Below, in pieces: positions 9,653-18,095 of a stretch of 36,224 nt of DNA. A program made the translations under genes and the position numbers. Below the pieces are notes generated by a model. That model saw only the letters and a program-made list of their open reading frames with translations, had not been told where the DNA came from and made no database searches. Positions within the stretch are counted from its first letter, which is position 1; each line of letters starts with the position of its first letter. This DNA is from an uncultured Paludibacter sp. (GTDB lineage Bacteria; Bacteroidota; Bacteroidia; Bacteroidales; Paludibacteraceae): the NCBI GenBank assembly GCA_900498215.1, contig LR026962.1, positions 2,960,892-2,997,115 of the forward strand. Direction: 5' to 3'.

Positions 9653-10627
9653 ATGTTGGGATATAATAAAATATTACCGTTTTTATTTCTGATTTTTCTG
9701 TTGACAATATCTGAAATTACTTTAGCGCAACAACAAAAGAGAATTATTGTAGATAAAAAAGGAAACGGCGATTTTATTACTTTACAGGAAGCAATTAATT
9801 CTGTAAGAGCATTTGACCCCGACGGAAATGCAATCATTTTTGTGAAAGAAGGAGTTTATCACGAAAAAGTTGTCGTTCCTGAACAGATTTGCAATATAAA
9901 AATTATTGGAGAAAATAAAGAAAAAACCATTATAACAAATAACGACCACGCCAAAATAAACAACATGGGTACTTTTCGTACTTACACGTTGCAGATAAGA
10001 GGAAATGATGTTATACTGGAGAATTTGACAATTGAAAATAATGCTGAGCGAGTTGCACAAGCGGTGGCGCTACATACCGAAGGCGATAGAATATGGATTA
10101 GAAATTGTAATTTGCTTGGAAATCAGGATACGTTTTATGCAAACGGTGAGAACAGACGGCTTTATGTTGAGAATAGTTACATAGAAGGAACCACCGATTT
10201 TATTTTTGGAGGAGCAACAGCGTGGTTTGAAAATTGTAAAATTTATTGCAAACAAAATTCATTTATTACGGCAGCGCGCACGCCACAAAACATAAAGTAT
10301 GGATTTGTTTTCAATAATTGCAAAATTGCTTTGGCTGACAGTGTAAATTCGGTATATCTCGGTCGTCCGTGGAGAGCGTATGCAATGACAGTTTTTATGA
10401 ATTGCGATTTACCCAAAGGAATCAATCCAAAAGGTTGGGATAATTGGAGAAATCCTGAAAATGAAAAGACCGCCCGTTATTTTGAATATAATAATACAGG
10501 CGAAGGAAGCAAAATAGCGGAGCGGGTGAAATGGGCAAAAATTCTCACAAAAAAAGAGAGTAAAAACATAACAAGAAAGAAAGTTCTTGGCGATTTTAAT
10601 AAACAGATAATCAATAAAAATAATTAA
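9653..10627 (+). CDS. CE8 pectin methylesterase, secreted
   Basis: A 324-residue carbohydrate esterase family 8 enzyme that hydrolyses methyl esters of homogalacturonan, releasing methanol and exposing carboxylates for pectate lyases. A signal peptide spans about residues 1-25 (ending ITLAQ). The beta-helix carries all four CE8 motifs: Gln138 in QAVAL, Gln158-Asp159 in GNQDTFYA (acid/base Asp159), Asp182 in TTDFIFGGA (nucleophile) and Arg238 in YLGRPWR. Length is normal. The start codon lies 1 bp after the pectate lyase stop, so co-production of the two activities is very likely. Confidence 0.95.
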   Translation: MLGYNKILPFLFLIFLLTISEITLAQQQKRIIVDKKGNGDFITLQEAINSVRAFDPDGNAIIFVKEGVYHEKVVVPEQICNIKIIGENKEKTIITNNDHAKINNMGTFRTYTLQIRGNDVILENLTIENNAERVAQAVALHTEGDRIWIRNCNLLGNQDTFYANGENRRLYVENSYIEGTTDFIFGGATAWFENCKIYCKQNSFITAARTPQNIKYGFVFNNCKIALADSVNSVYLGRPWRAYAMTVFMNCDLPKGINPKGWDNWRNPENEKTARYFEYNNTGEGSKIAERVKWAKILTKKESKNITRKKVLGDFNKQIINKNN

Positions 10628-10658
10628 CCTTTTATTAACAATTTTAAAATTAAAACTT

Positions 10659-11327
10659 ATGAAAAAGATTTTACTTATTGCCTCTTTATTATTGGCAAAT
10701 ACCTTGTTAATTAGTGCTCAAAAAGTATGGAATTTTTCAGAAACAACTCTTTTTTCTGCACAGACATTTACAACAACTACTACAATTGATGGTTTAACAA
10801 TTGTAGCATCTGCAGACAAAACAATTGTCATCGATGGGAATAATAAAAGCATTGATGACTATTCTTTTACTCAAAGATTAAAATTAGGCGGTTCAGGTAC
10901 TGTTGATATCCGAAATGTGAATTTTGCTATTCCTACAGGCGATTGGACAATAACAGTTTACGGAATGGGTTCTTCTTCAGGCGTCCAAAGAACATTGGTG
11001 GTATCAGATGGAACAAGTGAAATATCGACTTTTGTAAATGACGGAACTGCCATAGGCAAAGCTTCTATAAATTACACAAACACGTCAGAAAGTACTCTTT
11101 ATATGTATTCTTTATCAAGTGGATTTAATATCTACTTGATAAAATATGAAGATGCGTCATTGTCAAGGACAGAGGATGTGAGCGATAGCAAACAAGTGGT
11201 TGATGTTCAGTATTTTGATGTTTTAGGTAAAAAAATTAATAGTGACTCCAAAGGTCTTGTAATTAAAAAAATTACTTATGAAGATGGAACAGCCGGAGTT
11301 GTAAAGACTTACATAAAAAGTAAATAA
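10659..11327 (+). CDS. Secreted protein of unknown function with a putative glycan-binding module
   Basis: A 222-residue protein that I cannot assign to a named family. Residues 1-20 are a signal peptide (cleavage after ISAQ). Residues 22-165 are rich in Thr, Ser and Gly and look like a beta-sandwich opening with KVWNFSETT, containing DYSFTQRLKLGGSG and ending in FNIYLIKYE. The layout resembles the module before the sorting tail of the large PL1 lyase on the other strand (14033-16291), and KVWNFS-type modules are common in Bacteroidota pectin lyases, so a stand-alone carbohydrate-binding role is plausible. The C-terminal 45 residues (QYFDVLGKKI, then KGLVIKKITYEDG) resemble a sorting-like tail but lack the usual Pro-Asn-Pro. 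It is the last gene of the enzyme unit, 31 bp after CE8, and is followed by a hairpin. Confidence 0.75.
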   Translation: MKKILLIASLLLANTLLISAQKVWNFSETTLFSAQTFTTTTTIDGLTIVASADKTIVIDGNNKSIDDYSFTQRLKLGGSGTVDIRNVNFAIPTGDWTITVYGMGSSSGVQRTLVVSDGTSEISTFVNDGTAIGKASINYTNTSESTLYMYSLSSGFNIYLIKYEDASLSRTEDVSDSKQVVDVQYFDVLGKKINSDSKGLVIKKITYEDGTAGVVKTYIKSK

Positions 11328-11344
11328 ATAATATCTTGCTAATT

Positions 11345-11380
11345 ATTATGGGTAATTGTATTTTTACAGTTACCCATAAT
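11345..11380 (+). terminator. Stem-loop between the small secreted protein and the GH43 gene
   Basis: Arms 11345-11360 and 11365-11380 pair over 16 positions, with one G-U wobble, around a TTTT loop. A T-rich stretch (TTATTTC) follows. It lies 17 bp after the stop codon and 20 bp before the GH43 start, so it probably ends or attenuates the preceding unit. Confidence 0.7.
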
Positions 11381-11399
11381 TTATTTCAAAAGGACTTCA

Positions 11400-13028
11400 A
11401 TGAAAAAAAATCTGTGCGTCATATATATAACTTTTGGTTTGCTGTTTTTCAATATTTCCGCGCAAAATTCAATATCAAAAACGTGGGTAGCGGATTTAGG
11501 TAACGGAACATATAAAAATCCTGTTCTGTACGCCGATTATTCTGACCCTGATGTGTGCCGTGTAGGAGAGGATTATTATATGACGGCTTCCAGTTTTAAT
11601 TGCATCCCGGGATTGCCTGTTTTACATTCTTACGATTTGGTAAATTGGAAAATAATAAATTATGCCATCGAGAAATTAACTCCTGAAGATGTTTTTTCAA
11701 TTCCTCAACACGGTAATGGAGTTTGGGCCCCTTCCATCAGATTTCATAATAATGAATTTTATATTTATTACGGCGACCCTGATTATGGTATTTTTATGGT
11801 AAAAACCAAAAATCCGGAAGGAAAATGGTCAGAACCTAAAATAGTAAAGGCGGGAAAAGGATTGATCGATCCTTGTCCGCTTTGGGATGAGGATGGTAGG
11901 GTTTATTTAGTTCACGCTTTTGCCGGAAGTCGTGCCGGTATAAAAAGTTTGTTAGCAATATCAGAATTGGACTCATTGGGTGAAAATGTAATTTCAAATG
12001 ACAGAATTATTTATGACGGTCATTTAATTGACCCAACCATTGAAGGACCTAAATTTTACAAGCGTAATGAGTTTTATTATATTTTTGCTCCCGCGGGAGG
12101 AGTTTCTACCGGTTGGCAAGTAGTGTTAAAATCAAAAAATATATTTGGACCGTATGAACGGAAAATAGTGATGGCGCAAGGAAATACTAAAATTAATGGT
12201 CCACACCAAGGAGCTTGGATAAACACTGTTTCCGGGGAAGATTGGTTTATCCATTTTCAAGATAAGGAAGCATTTGGAAGGGTTGTTCATTTACAACCAA
12301 TGATATGGAAAAATGATTTTCCTGTGATAGGAGTTGATAAGGACGGTGATGGTTGCGGTGAGCCCGTTTCAGAATATAGAAAACCCAATGTAGGTAAAAT
12401 CTACCTTATTGAAACTCCACAAGAGTCTGATGAATTTAATTCTAATGCGTTAAGTTTACAATGGCAATGGCATGCAAATCCTGAAAGTTGGTGGAGTTTT
12501 CCGGATATAACAAAAGGCGTGTTAAATTTATATTCGGTTCCGATTCCAAATAATTACAAAAATCTTTGGAATGCACCCAACTTACTGCTTCAAAAATTTC
12601 CGTCCGATAAATTTAAAGTTATCGTAAAATGGACATTTTATCCTTCTGAAAATTTGATAGGAGAAAGAGCGGGACTTATTATAATGGGAGTGGATTATGG
12701 CGTTGTAACATTGGAAAAAACAGAAAAAGGGCTTATTTTGTATCAGGCGGAATGTTTAAATGCCGATAAAGGAAATAAGGAAACGGTAAATAAATCAGTT
12801 TTAATAAATACGTCAACATTATATTTGCAAGCGAAAGTAAATTCTGATTCTAAATGTGTGTTTAGTTTCAGTACGGATGGAAATAGATTCAAAGAAATAG
12901 GTAAGGTTTTTGAAGCTAAACCCGGAAAATGGATTGGCGCTAAAGTGGGTTTATTCTGTTCACGTCCTCAAAAGACAAACGATGGCGGAAAAGTAGAAGT
13001 AGATTGGTTTAGAGTGGATAAATATTAA
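11400..13028 (+). CDS. GH43 glycosidase with C-terminal beta-sandwich (arabinofuranosidase/xylosidase type)
   Basis: A 542-residue secreted glycoside hydrolase of family 43. Residues 1-21 form a signal peptide (ending ISAQ). The five-bladed propeller covers about 36-325 and has the three expected acids: Asp49 in YADYSDPDV (base), Asp157 in GLIDPCPLW (pKa modulator) and Glu215 in DPTIEGPKFY (acid). Residues from about 335 to 542 form the concanavalin-like beta-sandwich often called GH43_C2, starting ESDEFNSNALSLQWQW. This build is usual for alpha-L-arabinofuranosidases and beta-xylosidases; which sugar it removes, from arabinan, arabinogalactan or xylogalacturonan side chains, cannot be decided here. 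The esterase gene follows after 13 bp. Confidence 0.9.
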   Translation: MKKNLCVIYITFGLLFFNISAQNSISKTWVADLGNGTYKNPVLYADYSDPDVCRVGEDYYMTASSFNCIPGLPVLHSYDLVNWKIINYAIEKLTPEDVFSIPQHGNGVWAPSIRFHNNEFYIYYGDPDYGIFMVKTKNPEGKWSEPKIVKAGKGLIDPCPLWDEDGRVYLVHAFAGSRAGIKSLLAISELDSLGENVISNDRIIYDGHLIDPTIEGPKFYKRNEFYYIFAPAGGVSTGWQVVLKSKNIFGPYERKIVMAQGNTKINGPHQGAWINTVSGEDWFIHFQDKEAFGRVVHLQPMIWKNDFPVIGVDKDGDGCGEPVSEYRKPNVGKIYLIETPQESDEFNSNALSLQWQWHANPESWWSFPDITKGVLNLYSVPIPNNYKNLWNAPNLLLQKFPSDKFKVIVKWTFYPSENLIGERAGLIIMGVDYGVVTLEKTEKGLILYQAECLNADKGNKETVNKSVLINTSTLYLQAKVNSDSKCVFSFSTDGNRFKEIGKVFEAKPGKWIGAKVGLFCSRPQKTNDGGKVEVDWFRVDKY

Positions 13029-13041
13029 TTTGGATAAAATT

Positions 13042-14010
13042 ATGAAAGACAGGTTTTGCGCGTTTTTATTTGTAATTGTTTTTTTGCCTTTTTTATTGTT
13101 TTCTCAACCGATAAAAAAGAACGAAATCCCTCGGGATACATCGTACACAATTTACAGCGCGTATAAAAAGATTAAGAAAAATTATCCGTTTATTTCTTTA
13201 ATTGATGAAAAATTGCCGAAAGGAGTAATTCAAAACAAAAACATCACTTATAAAATAATCGATCAAACGGATTATGGTAAACGTGAACTCAAACTCACTG
13301 TTTTCAGACCTGAGGATAAGCAAATTTATCCGGCGGTTCTTATTATTCACGGTGGAGGTTGGAGCTCAGGCACTCCCGGTATGATGAATGCGTTTGCACA
13401 AAACCTGTGTTTAAAAGGATTCGCGGCGGTTTGTGTTGAATATCGTTTAACTCCCGAAGCGATTTATCCTGCGGCGGTGGATGATTTGAACGACGCTGTT
13501 ATGTGGATATATAAAAACGCAACGAGATATAAATTGAATAAAAATAAAATTGCGGTTGCCGGATTTTCCGCCGGAGGCCAATTGGCTTCGCTTATCGGAA
13601 CAAAGAACAAGGATAAACTCATAAAAGCGGTTGTAAATGTAGATGGCATTACAAATTTTCTTGAAAAAGAAACCATAGATAGAGCCGAAAAAGCAAAGCG
13701 GGAAAACACGAAAATTCCTGTAGATGCACTTTGGCTTGGAGGAACTTTTTCAGAAAAATCCGAAGTTTGGAAAGACGCGTCTTCTGTTTTTTGGGTAACG
13801 GAAAATTCAGCGCCTACTCTTTTTATTTGCAGTTCTATTCCCCGCTTTCACAATGGAAGAGATGAGTATATACAGAATCTAAATTCATTTGGAATTTATT
13901 CCGACGCATATACATTTGATAATTGTCCGCATAGTTTTTGGCTTTTTTCTCCCTGGCAATCAATTACAATACAAAAAATGGTTGATTTTTTTTACAAAAT
14001 ACTGAAATAA
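13042..14010 (+). CDS. Secreted alpha/beta-hydrolase esterase, probably a pectin deacetylase
   Basis: A 322-residue alpha/beta-hydrolase. I take ATG 13042 rather than the TTG 12 bases earlier because it starts a clean signal peptide (MKDRFCAFLFVIVFLPFLLF, cleavage near SQP). Motifs: oxyanion-hole HGGGW at 103-107, nucleophile Ser176 in AGFSAGG, a candidate acid Asp274 and catalytic His297 in CPHSFW. The HGGG form belongs to the hormone-sensitive lipase/CE10-like group (BD-FAE type), whose members in glycan loci often remove acetyl or feruloyl groups. Placed directly behind GH43 in a pectin locus, acetylesterase action on acetylated pectin is the best guess, not proven by sequence. The gene converges with the PL1 gene on the other strand, with 22 bp between the stops. 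Confidence 0.85.
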   Translation: MKDRFCAFLFVIVFLPFLLFSQPIKKNEIPRDTSYTIYSAYKKIKKNYPFISLIDEKLPKGVIQNKNITYKIIDQTDYGKRELKLTVFRPEDKQIYPAVLIIHGGGWSSGTPGMMNAFAQNLCLKGFAAVCVEYRLTPEAIYPAAVDDLNDAVMWIYKNATRYKLNKNKIAVAGFSAGGQLASLIGTKNKDKLIKAVVNVDGITNFLEKETIDRAEKAKRENTKIPVDALWLGGTFSEKSEVWKDASSVFWVTENSAPTLFICSSIPRFHNGRDEYIQNLNSFGIYSDAYTFDNCPHSFWLFSPWQSITIQKMVDFFYKILK

Positions 14011-14032
14011 ATTTATGGATAATTAAATGCTG

Positions 14033-16291
14033 TTATTTACTTTTTATGATAATTTGAAGAATCATACCTTGTTTGGTTTTCGCTTTTAATAAGTAGCTTC
14101 CGGGAGTTAAATCAATCAAATCTATATTTTTTACATTTCCTTTAATTTGCCTTAAAACAGTTCCTGATAAACTATAAATAGATATTTGTTCTAATTCAAT
14201 ATCTTGAGGAGCATATAAATATCTTGTTATGGGATTAGGGTAAAATGCTGTTTTTGAGTTGTTAATAATTCCTACACCGGTAGAATCATATATCGTATTC
14301 ATATAAAAGAGGTAGTTGGAACCGCTTCCTTTCACTATTGTATGCGCACCGGAAGTAAGTGTTGCTGTAATTATTCCCGAAGATGGCGTGTAAACTGTTC
14401 CGTCAATTTTTACTGTTCCGGAATATGAACTGTTGAATACCAAAGTTACTGTGCCGGATTGAGTTGTAGTAAATGTAATATTGGTGGATGATTCTATTTT
14501 TAGACACTGTGTAAGTGTTAATCCATTGTAATTAACAGAGCCGTAACTTGTAGATAAATTTCCTGTAATTGTATAGAAAGAACTGGTTTTACCGGACAAA
14601 GTAAAGTTATGAATCATATCACCAGGCGAAGGTTCGGGATCGCCGCCCGGTTCCGTGGAAGTTGTGTCTCCCTGCACGGAAACAAGAGTTGTTTTATAAT
14701 TTGTAAGCGCTGATTTTAATCCGGAATTCACAGCGTAGGAAGCATCATCTACGGAATTGTCAAATGTCCATTTCAAATCGCCGCCTGTTACGCGTCCGGC
14801 ATATTGCATTACTTTTGTTTCGGCATCTTCAGGACTGTCAGGAGTATAATTATACATTACGGATGAATTAGTATCAAAATTATTGTATGTATTTGCTCCG
14901 TAAGCTGAATTTGTGTTGGAAGGAACTTGATCTGTCCTGTTTGAAACAACGTAAGCGTCAAAATCAACGGTTGAATTTATATAATTGGCGTCACCGTAAG
15001 GAACAAATCGTCGTTGTCCCGTCATATAATTATTGAATGCTTTTATTATTCCGCCGTCTTCGCTCGAAAAAGTGGGCATATTCTTATAATCGTTTGTTTG
15101 GGTTGTTTCATTCCACACATCAGAACCTTGCATCGAAATAAGCATCGGATATTTACAATTACGAAAATAATTGGCTTCTACAAAAACAGATGAACCTTCG
15201 GTGGAACCCACGCCGTATTTTGCAATTCCATCGTAATAATTATTGTAAACATGCGCGGAATAAAAACGCACGCGCGGATGTCTGGAATCTGAATGATCAT
15301 ACCAGTTGTGATGATAAGTAATAAATAAACCGGAAGTAGTTCCTTCGCTTAATCCCAGCAGGTTACTTTTACCGCTATCCCAAAAATGATTGTACGAGAA
15401 AGTTACATACGTTGATTTTTTACAGTCCAAAGCGCCGTCTCCTTTAATTTGGTCGGCGTCGCTTCCCGAGTTTCCATAAAACATATCGCAATTATGAACC
15501 CAAATATAATCATTGTCTTGCTGTAATCCCACATTGTCTCCTTCATCACTGTTACAATTCATAAATCCGATATTTCTTACCTCAATATTGGAAGCATTTT
15601 TAATACGAAGTCCCCATCCATCAGCAACGGCATCCTCTCCAACGCCTTCCATTGTTATATGGCCTAGAATATTATTTTTATTTTCAATAACAATATCACC
15701 GTTAAGCATATAATCCAGGTCAGTAATTTGTCCAACTAAACGTACAATTAAAGGGCGCGTGTCGTTTCCTTTTTTAAATCCATCTAAAATATTTTGTAAA
15801 CCCACACAAGGATTTGTATTCGCTCCCGTTACATCCATCGAAATGGTGTTTTTGCTGTTCTCCGTAATGTATAGAATAACCGCGCCATCTTTTGGAGTTC
15901 CATCTACTTTATAAGCTCCGGGAATGCGTCCGTTCCAAAACCCGAATCCGCTGCGATCATGTGAAACAACGATAAGTTCCGGAGTAATTGTACCAACGCT
16001 TTCAACATCTGAAATAACGGGAACTACTTTAATTGTATAAATACCGGCTTTAAGTCCCAAGATATCAGCTCGAAAATATGTTCCATAATTACGGATGAGT
16101 TGAGTGTCAATTTTTTTATCGGAAATTCCAGCGCCGGAATAATAAACATTATAGCTTTGCGCTTCAGTCACTGGTGCCCATTCCACATAAGCGCTTTCGA
16201 GCCAACCGGCTGATTTTATAATTGAAACAGATTGTGCCTGAATTGGTGATATGAATATCAAACCAATAAAAATTACTATGATTTTTTTCAT
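14033..16291 (-). CDS. Modular PL1 pectate lyase with T9SS C-terminal sorting domain
   Basis: A 752-residue secreted lyase. Order of parts: signal peptide 1-20 (ending IQAQ); an FN3-like region at about 22-110 (SAYVEWAPVTEAQSYNVYY); the PL1 beta-helix at about 115-450; a Pro/Gly/Glu-rich linker near 545-563; a beta-sandwich module at about 563-675; and a type A sorting domain at 683-752 (FYPNPITRYLYAPQ, SIYSLSGTVLRQI, DLTPGSYLLKA). PL1 landmarks are DADQIKGDGALDCKKST (277-293, Ca-binding Asp residues) and YHHNWYDHSDSRHPRVR (326-342), which holds the catalytic Arg. The sorting domain predicts export by the type IX secretion system and attachment to or release from the outer surface. It is transcribed alone, opposite to the rest of the locus. 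Confidence 0.93.
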   Translation of the reverse strand: MKKIIVIFIGLIFISPIQAQSVSIIKSAGWLESAYVEWAPVTEAQSYNVYYSGAGISDKKIDTQLIRNYGTYFRADILGLKAGIYTIKVVPVISDVESVGTITPELIVVSHDRSGFGFWNGRIPGAYKVDGTPKDGAVILYITENSKNTISMDVTGANTNPCVGLQNILDGFKKGNDTRPLIVRLVGQITDLDYMLNGDIVIENKNNILGHITMEGVGEDAVADGWGLRIKNASNIEVRNIGFMNCNSDEGDNVGLQQDNDYIWVHNCDMFYGNSGSDADQIKGDGALDCKKSTYVTFSYNHFWDSGKSNLLGLSEGTTSGLFITYHHNWYDHSDSRHPRVRFYSAHVYNNYYDGIAKYGVGSTEGSSVFVEANYFRNCKYPMLISMQGSDVWNETTQTNDYKNMPTFSSEDGGIIKAFNNYMTGQRRFVPYGDANYINSTVDFDAYVVSNRTDQVPSNTNSAYGANTYNNFDTNSSVMYNYTPDSPEDAETKVMQYAGRVTGGDLKWTFDNSVDDASYAVNSGLKSALTNYKTTLVSVQGDTTSTEPGGDPEPSPGDMIHNFTLSGKTSSFYTITGNLSTSYGSVNYNGLTLTQCLKIESSTNITFTTTQSGTVTLVFNSSYSGTVKIDGTVYTPSSGIITATLTSGAHTIVKGSGSNYLFYMNTIYDSTGVGIINNSKTAFYPNPITRYLYAPQDIELEQISIYSLSGTVLRQIKGNVKNIDLIDLTPGSYLLKAKTKQGMILQIIIKSK

Positions 16292-16325
16292 GTTTTATGG
16301 TATGTGTGAACAGAAAATTACTTTA

Positions 16326-16333
16326 CAAAAATA
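16326..16333 (-). promoter_or_regulatory. Putative -7 box for the T9SS-exported PL1 gene
   Basis: Read on the minus strand the sequence is TATTTTTG, matching the Bacteroidota -7 consensus TAnnTTTG. It lies 35 bases before the PL1 start codon. No clear -33 TTTG is visible at the right distance, so the call is tentative. Confidence 0.4.
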
Positions 16334-16515
16334 GGTTTATTTGAATAGGGGCGTGTATATATTTTGTTTGATTAGGTAGATTTTTTGATTTTTTACTTCA
16401 TTAATTAGGATGTCATAGAAAGGGAATTCATTATTTTTACTTACTTTTGTTAAATTCTGAATGGATGATAAAATAGGTTTTAAGCAATTCATTATTTTAG
16501 CATAACAAATAGAAC

Positions 16516-16523
16516 TAATTTTG
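16516..16523 (+). promoter_or_regulatory. Putative -7 box for the zinc-ribbon miniprotein gene
   Basis: TAATTTTG matches TAnnTTTG and lies 36 bases before the ATG at 16560, giving a leader of about 30 nt. A second match, TACTTTTG at 16442-16449, is further upstream. The 268-bp intergenic region between the divergent PL1 and miniprotein genes otherwise shows no repeat or ORF I can support. Confidence 0.4.
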
Positions 16524-16559
16524 TTGTAATAAATAAAATCAGTATTAGTAAAATATTTT

Positions 16560-16760
16560 ATGAAAAATAAACTTTGTCCTCAATGTAAAATCCGTCGTTT
16601 TCAGGTAAAAAACGATAAAGGAGAATCTGTTGTAGTAACCGTAACAGAAAACGATGAAATTGTACCAATTCATCCTGAACAATCTTTGGAGGGATTCGAT
16701 TTAGATGTTTTATATTGCTTAGGATGTTCTTGGAAGGGTTCGGTGAATAATTTGGTTTAG
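16560..16760 (+). CDS. Small zinc-ribbon protein, function unknown
   Basis: A 66-residue protein with two CxxC pairs, CPQC at residues 6-9 and CLGC at about 53-56, spaced as in a single zinc ribbon. The middle part (SVVVTVTENDEIVPIHPEQS) is soluble and mixed in charge; there is no signal peptide or membrane segment. I know similar unnamed short proteins from Bacteroidota but no function. Start chosen at ATG 16560, with a -7 box 36 bases upstream. It is monocistronic, converges on fabH and is closed by a shared hairpin. Confidence 0.8.
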   Translation: MKNKLCPQCKIRRFQVKNDKGESVVVTVTENDEIVPIHPEQSLEGFDLDVLYCLGCSWKGSVNNLV

Positions 16761-16781
16761 CAATAATCATATATAAAAACA

Positions 16782-16816
16782 AAAAACCTCTCTACTTAAA
16801 ATGTAAAGAGGTTTTT
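16782..16816. terminator. Bidirectional hairpin between zinc-ribbon gene and fabH
   Basis: AAAAACCTCT (16782-16791) pairs perfectly with AGAGGTTTTT (16807-16816) around a 15-nt loop. A-run and T-run flanks make it a usable intrinsic terminator in both directions, fitting the convergent genes on either side. Confidence 0.8.
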
Positions 16817-16839
16817 ATATTGTTTTCTTAAACTTTCAT

Positions 16840-17838
16840 TTATTCACTGTCATATCCCCATTTAAGGTATATTGCTCCCCAAGTAAAACCTGCTCCAAAG
16901 GCGGTAAGAATAATATTATCACCTTTTTTAAACTTCTTTTCCCATTCCCATAAACATAATGGAATGCTTGCGGCTGAAGTATTTCCGTAGCGGTCAATAT
17001 TGATGCATACTTTGCTGTAATCAATATTTGCACGTTTTACAGCGGCATCTATAATTCGCAAATTTGCCTGATGAGGAATAAACCAAGCAACGTCATCTCC
17101 GCTTAAGTTATTACGTTCCATCACTTGAGCAGAAGCTTCCGCCATGTTTGAAACGGCATATTTATAAACGTGAGTACCTTCTTGATATATATAGTGTTCT
17201 TGATTGTCAATCGTTTCATGCGTAGTAGGATTGGCTGAACCTCCCGCTTTTAATTGCAGATGTTTTAATCCAACGCCATCAGTTAAAAGCAACGAATCCA
17301 TTATTCCTGCATTTTCCGTAGTGGGTTCAATTAATGCTACACCGGCGCCATCTCCAAAAAGAGGAGCAGTTGTGCGGTCAGTGTAATTGGTTATGGATGA
17401 CATTTTTTCGGCGCCTAACACAAGAATTTTTTTGAATTTACCGGATTCAATAAAACCGGCTGCGGTTGATAATGCAACGATAAAACCTGCACAGGCAGCT
17501 TGAATATCAAATGCAAGTGCGTTTTTAACACCTACGTTTTCTGCTATAATAGAAGCCGTGGCAGGAAAAATATGGTCAGATGTAGTTGTTGCGCAAATAA
17601 TCAAATCTATTTCTTCCGGACGTATGTTTTTCTTTTGAAATAGTTCCTTTACAGCTTTAGTTGCCATTACAGACGTACCGGCGTGTGGATCTTTTAGAAT
17701 TCTTCTTTCTTTGATACCGACACGTGTTGTTATCCATTCATCGCTGGTATCCATCATTCTGCTCAGTTCATCGTTTGTTAGCTTATAATCAGGAACATAA
17801 CCACCAATACCGGTAATTACTGCATGAATTTTTGACAT
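16840..17838 (-). CDS. fabH: 3-oxoacyl-ACP synthase III (FabH)
   Basis: The 332-residue condensing enzyme that starts type II fatty acid synthesis by joining an acyl-CoA primer to malonyl-ACP. The catalytic triad is complete: Cys116 in DIQAACAGF, His256 in [10 protein letters not shown] and Asn286 in [10 protein letters not shown]. The glycine-rich [12 protein letters not shown] and C-terminal [17 protein letters not shown] are typical. I start at ATG 17838 ([10 protein letters not shown]); a TTG ten codons earlier would add a lysine-rich extension not seen in the family. The gene follows rpmF after 57 bp in a yceD-rpmF-fabH order; plsX, often between rpmF and fabH in other bacteria, is absent here. 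Confidence 0.97.
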   Translation of the reverse strand: MSKIHAVITGIGGYVPDYKLTNDELSRMMDTSDEWITTRVGIKERRILKDPHAGTSVMATKAVKELFQKKNIRPEEIDLIICATTTSDHIFPATASIIAENVGVKNALAFDIQAACAGFIVALSTAAGFIESGKFKKILVLGAEKMSSITNYTDRTTAPLFGDGAGVALIEPTTENAGIMDSLLLTDGVGLKHLQLKAGGSANPTTHETIDNQEHYIYQEGTHVYKYAVSNMAEASAQVMERNNLSGDDVAWFIPHQANLRIIDAAVKRANIDYSKVCINIDRYGNTSAASIPLCLWEWEKKFKKGDNIILTAFGAGFTWGAIYLKWGYDSE

Positions 17839-17895
17839 CTTTTTGTTTTTTTGTCGAGAAAAACTCAACGTTAAAGTTTAAGTTAATTTGTTTTT

Positions 17896-18081
17896 CTATT
17901 CTGCGACTGTTTTTTCAACCGCTAATTTTCCTCTGTAGTAACCGCACTCAGGACAAACTGTGTGATAAATATGAGTTGCGCCGCAGTTAGAACAAATAGC
18001 CAATGTAGGCATTTGTGCTTTGTCATGAGTTCTTCTTTTTGCGGTTCTGGTTTTCGAGTGTTTGTGTTTAGGATGTGCCAT
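17896..18081 (-). CDS. rpmF: Ribosomal protein bL32
   Basis: A 61-residue large-subunit ribosomal protein. The N-terminus MAHPKHKHSKTRTAKRRTHD is the basic rRNA-binding tail and two CxxC pairs (CSNC, CPEC) form the zinc site, so this is the zinc-containing form. It starts 14 bp after the yceD stop and lies before fabH, the usual order that links ribosome production to lipid synthesis. Confidence 0.97.
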   Translation of the reverse strand: MAHPKHKHSKTRTAKRRTHDKAQMPTLAICSNCGATHIYHTVCPECGYYRGKLAVEKTVAE

Positions 18082-18095
18082 TTTAGTAAAATATT

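Noticed and set aside
13030-13041. TTG start for the esterase
   Set aside because: ATG 13042 begins the signal peptide directly; the TTG would prepend four unneeded residues.
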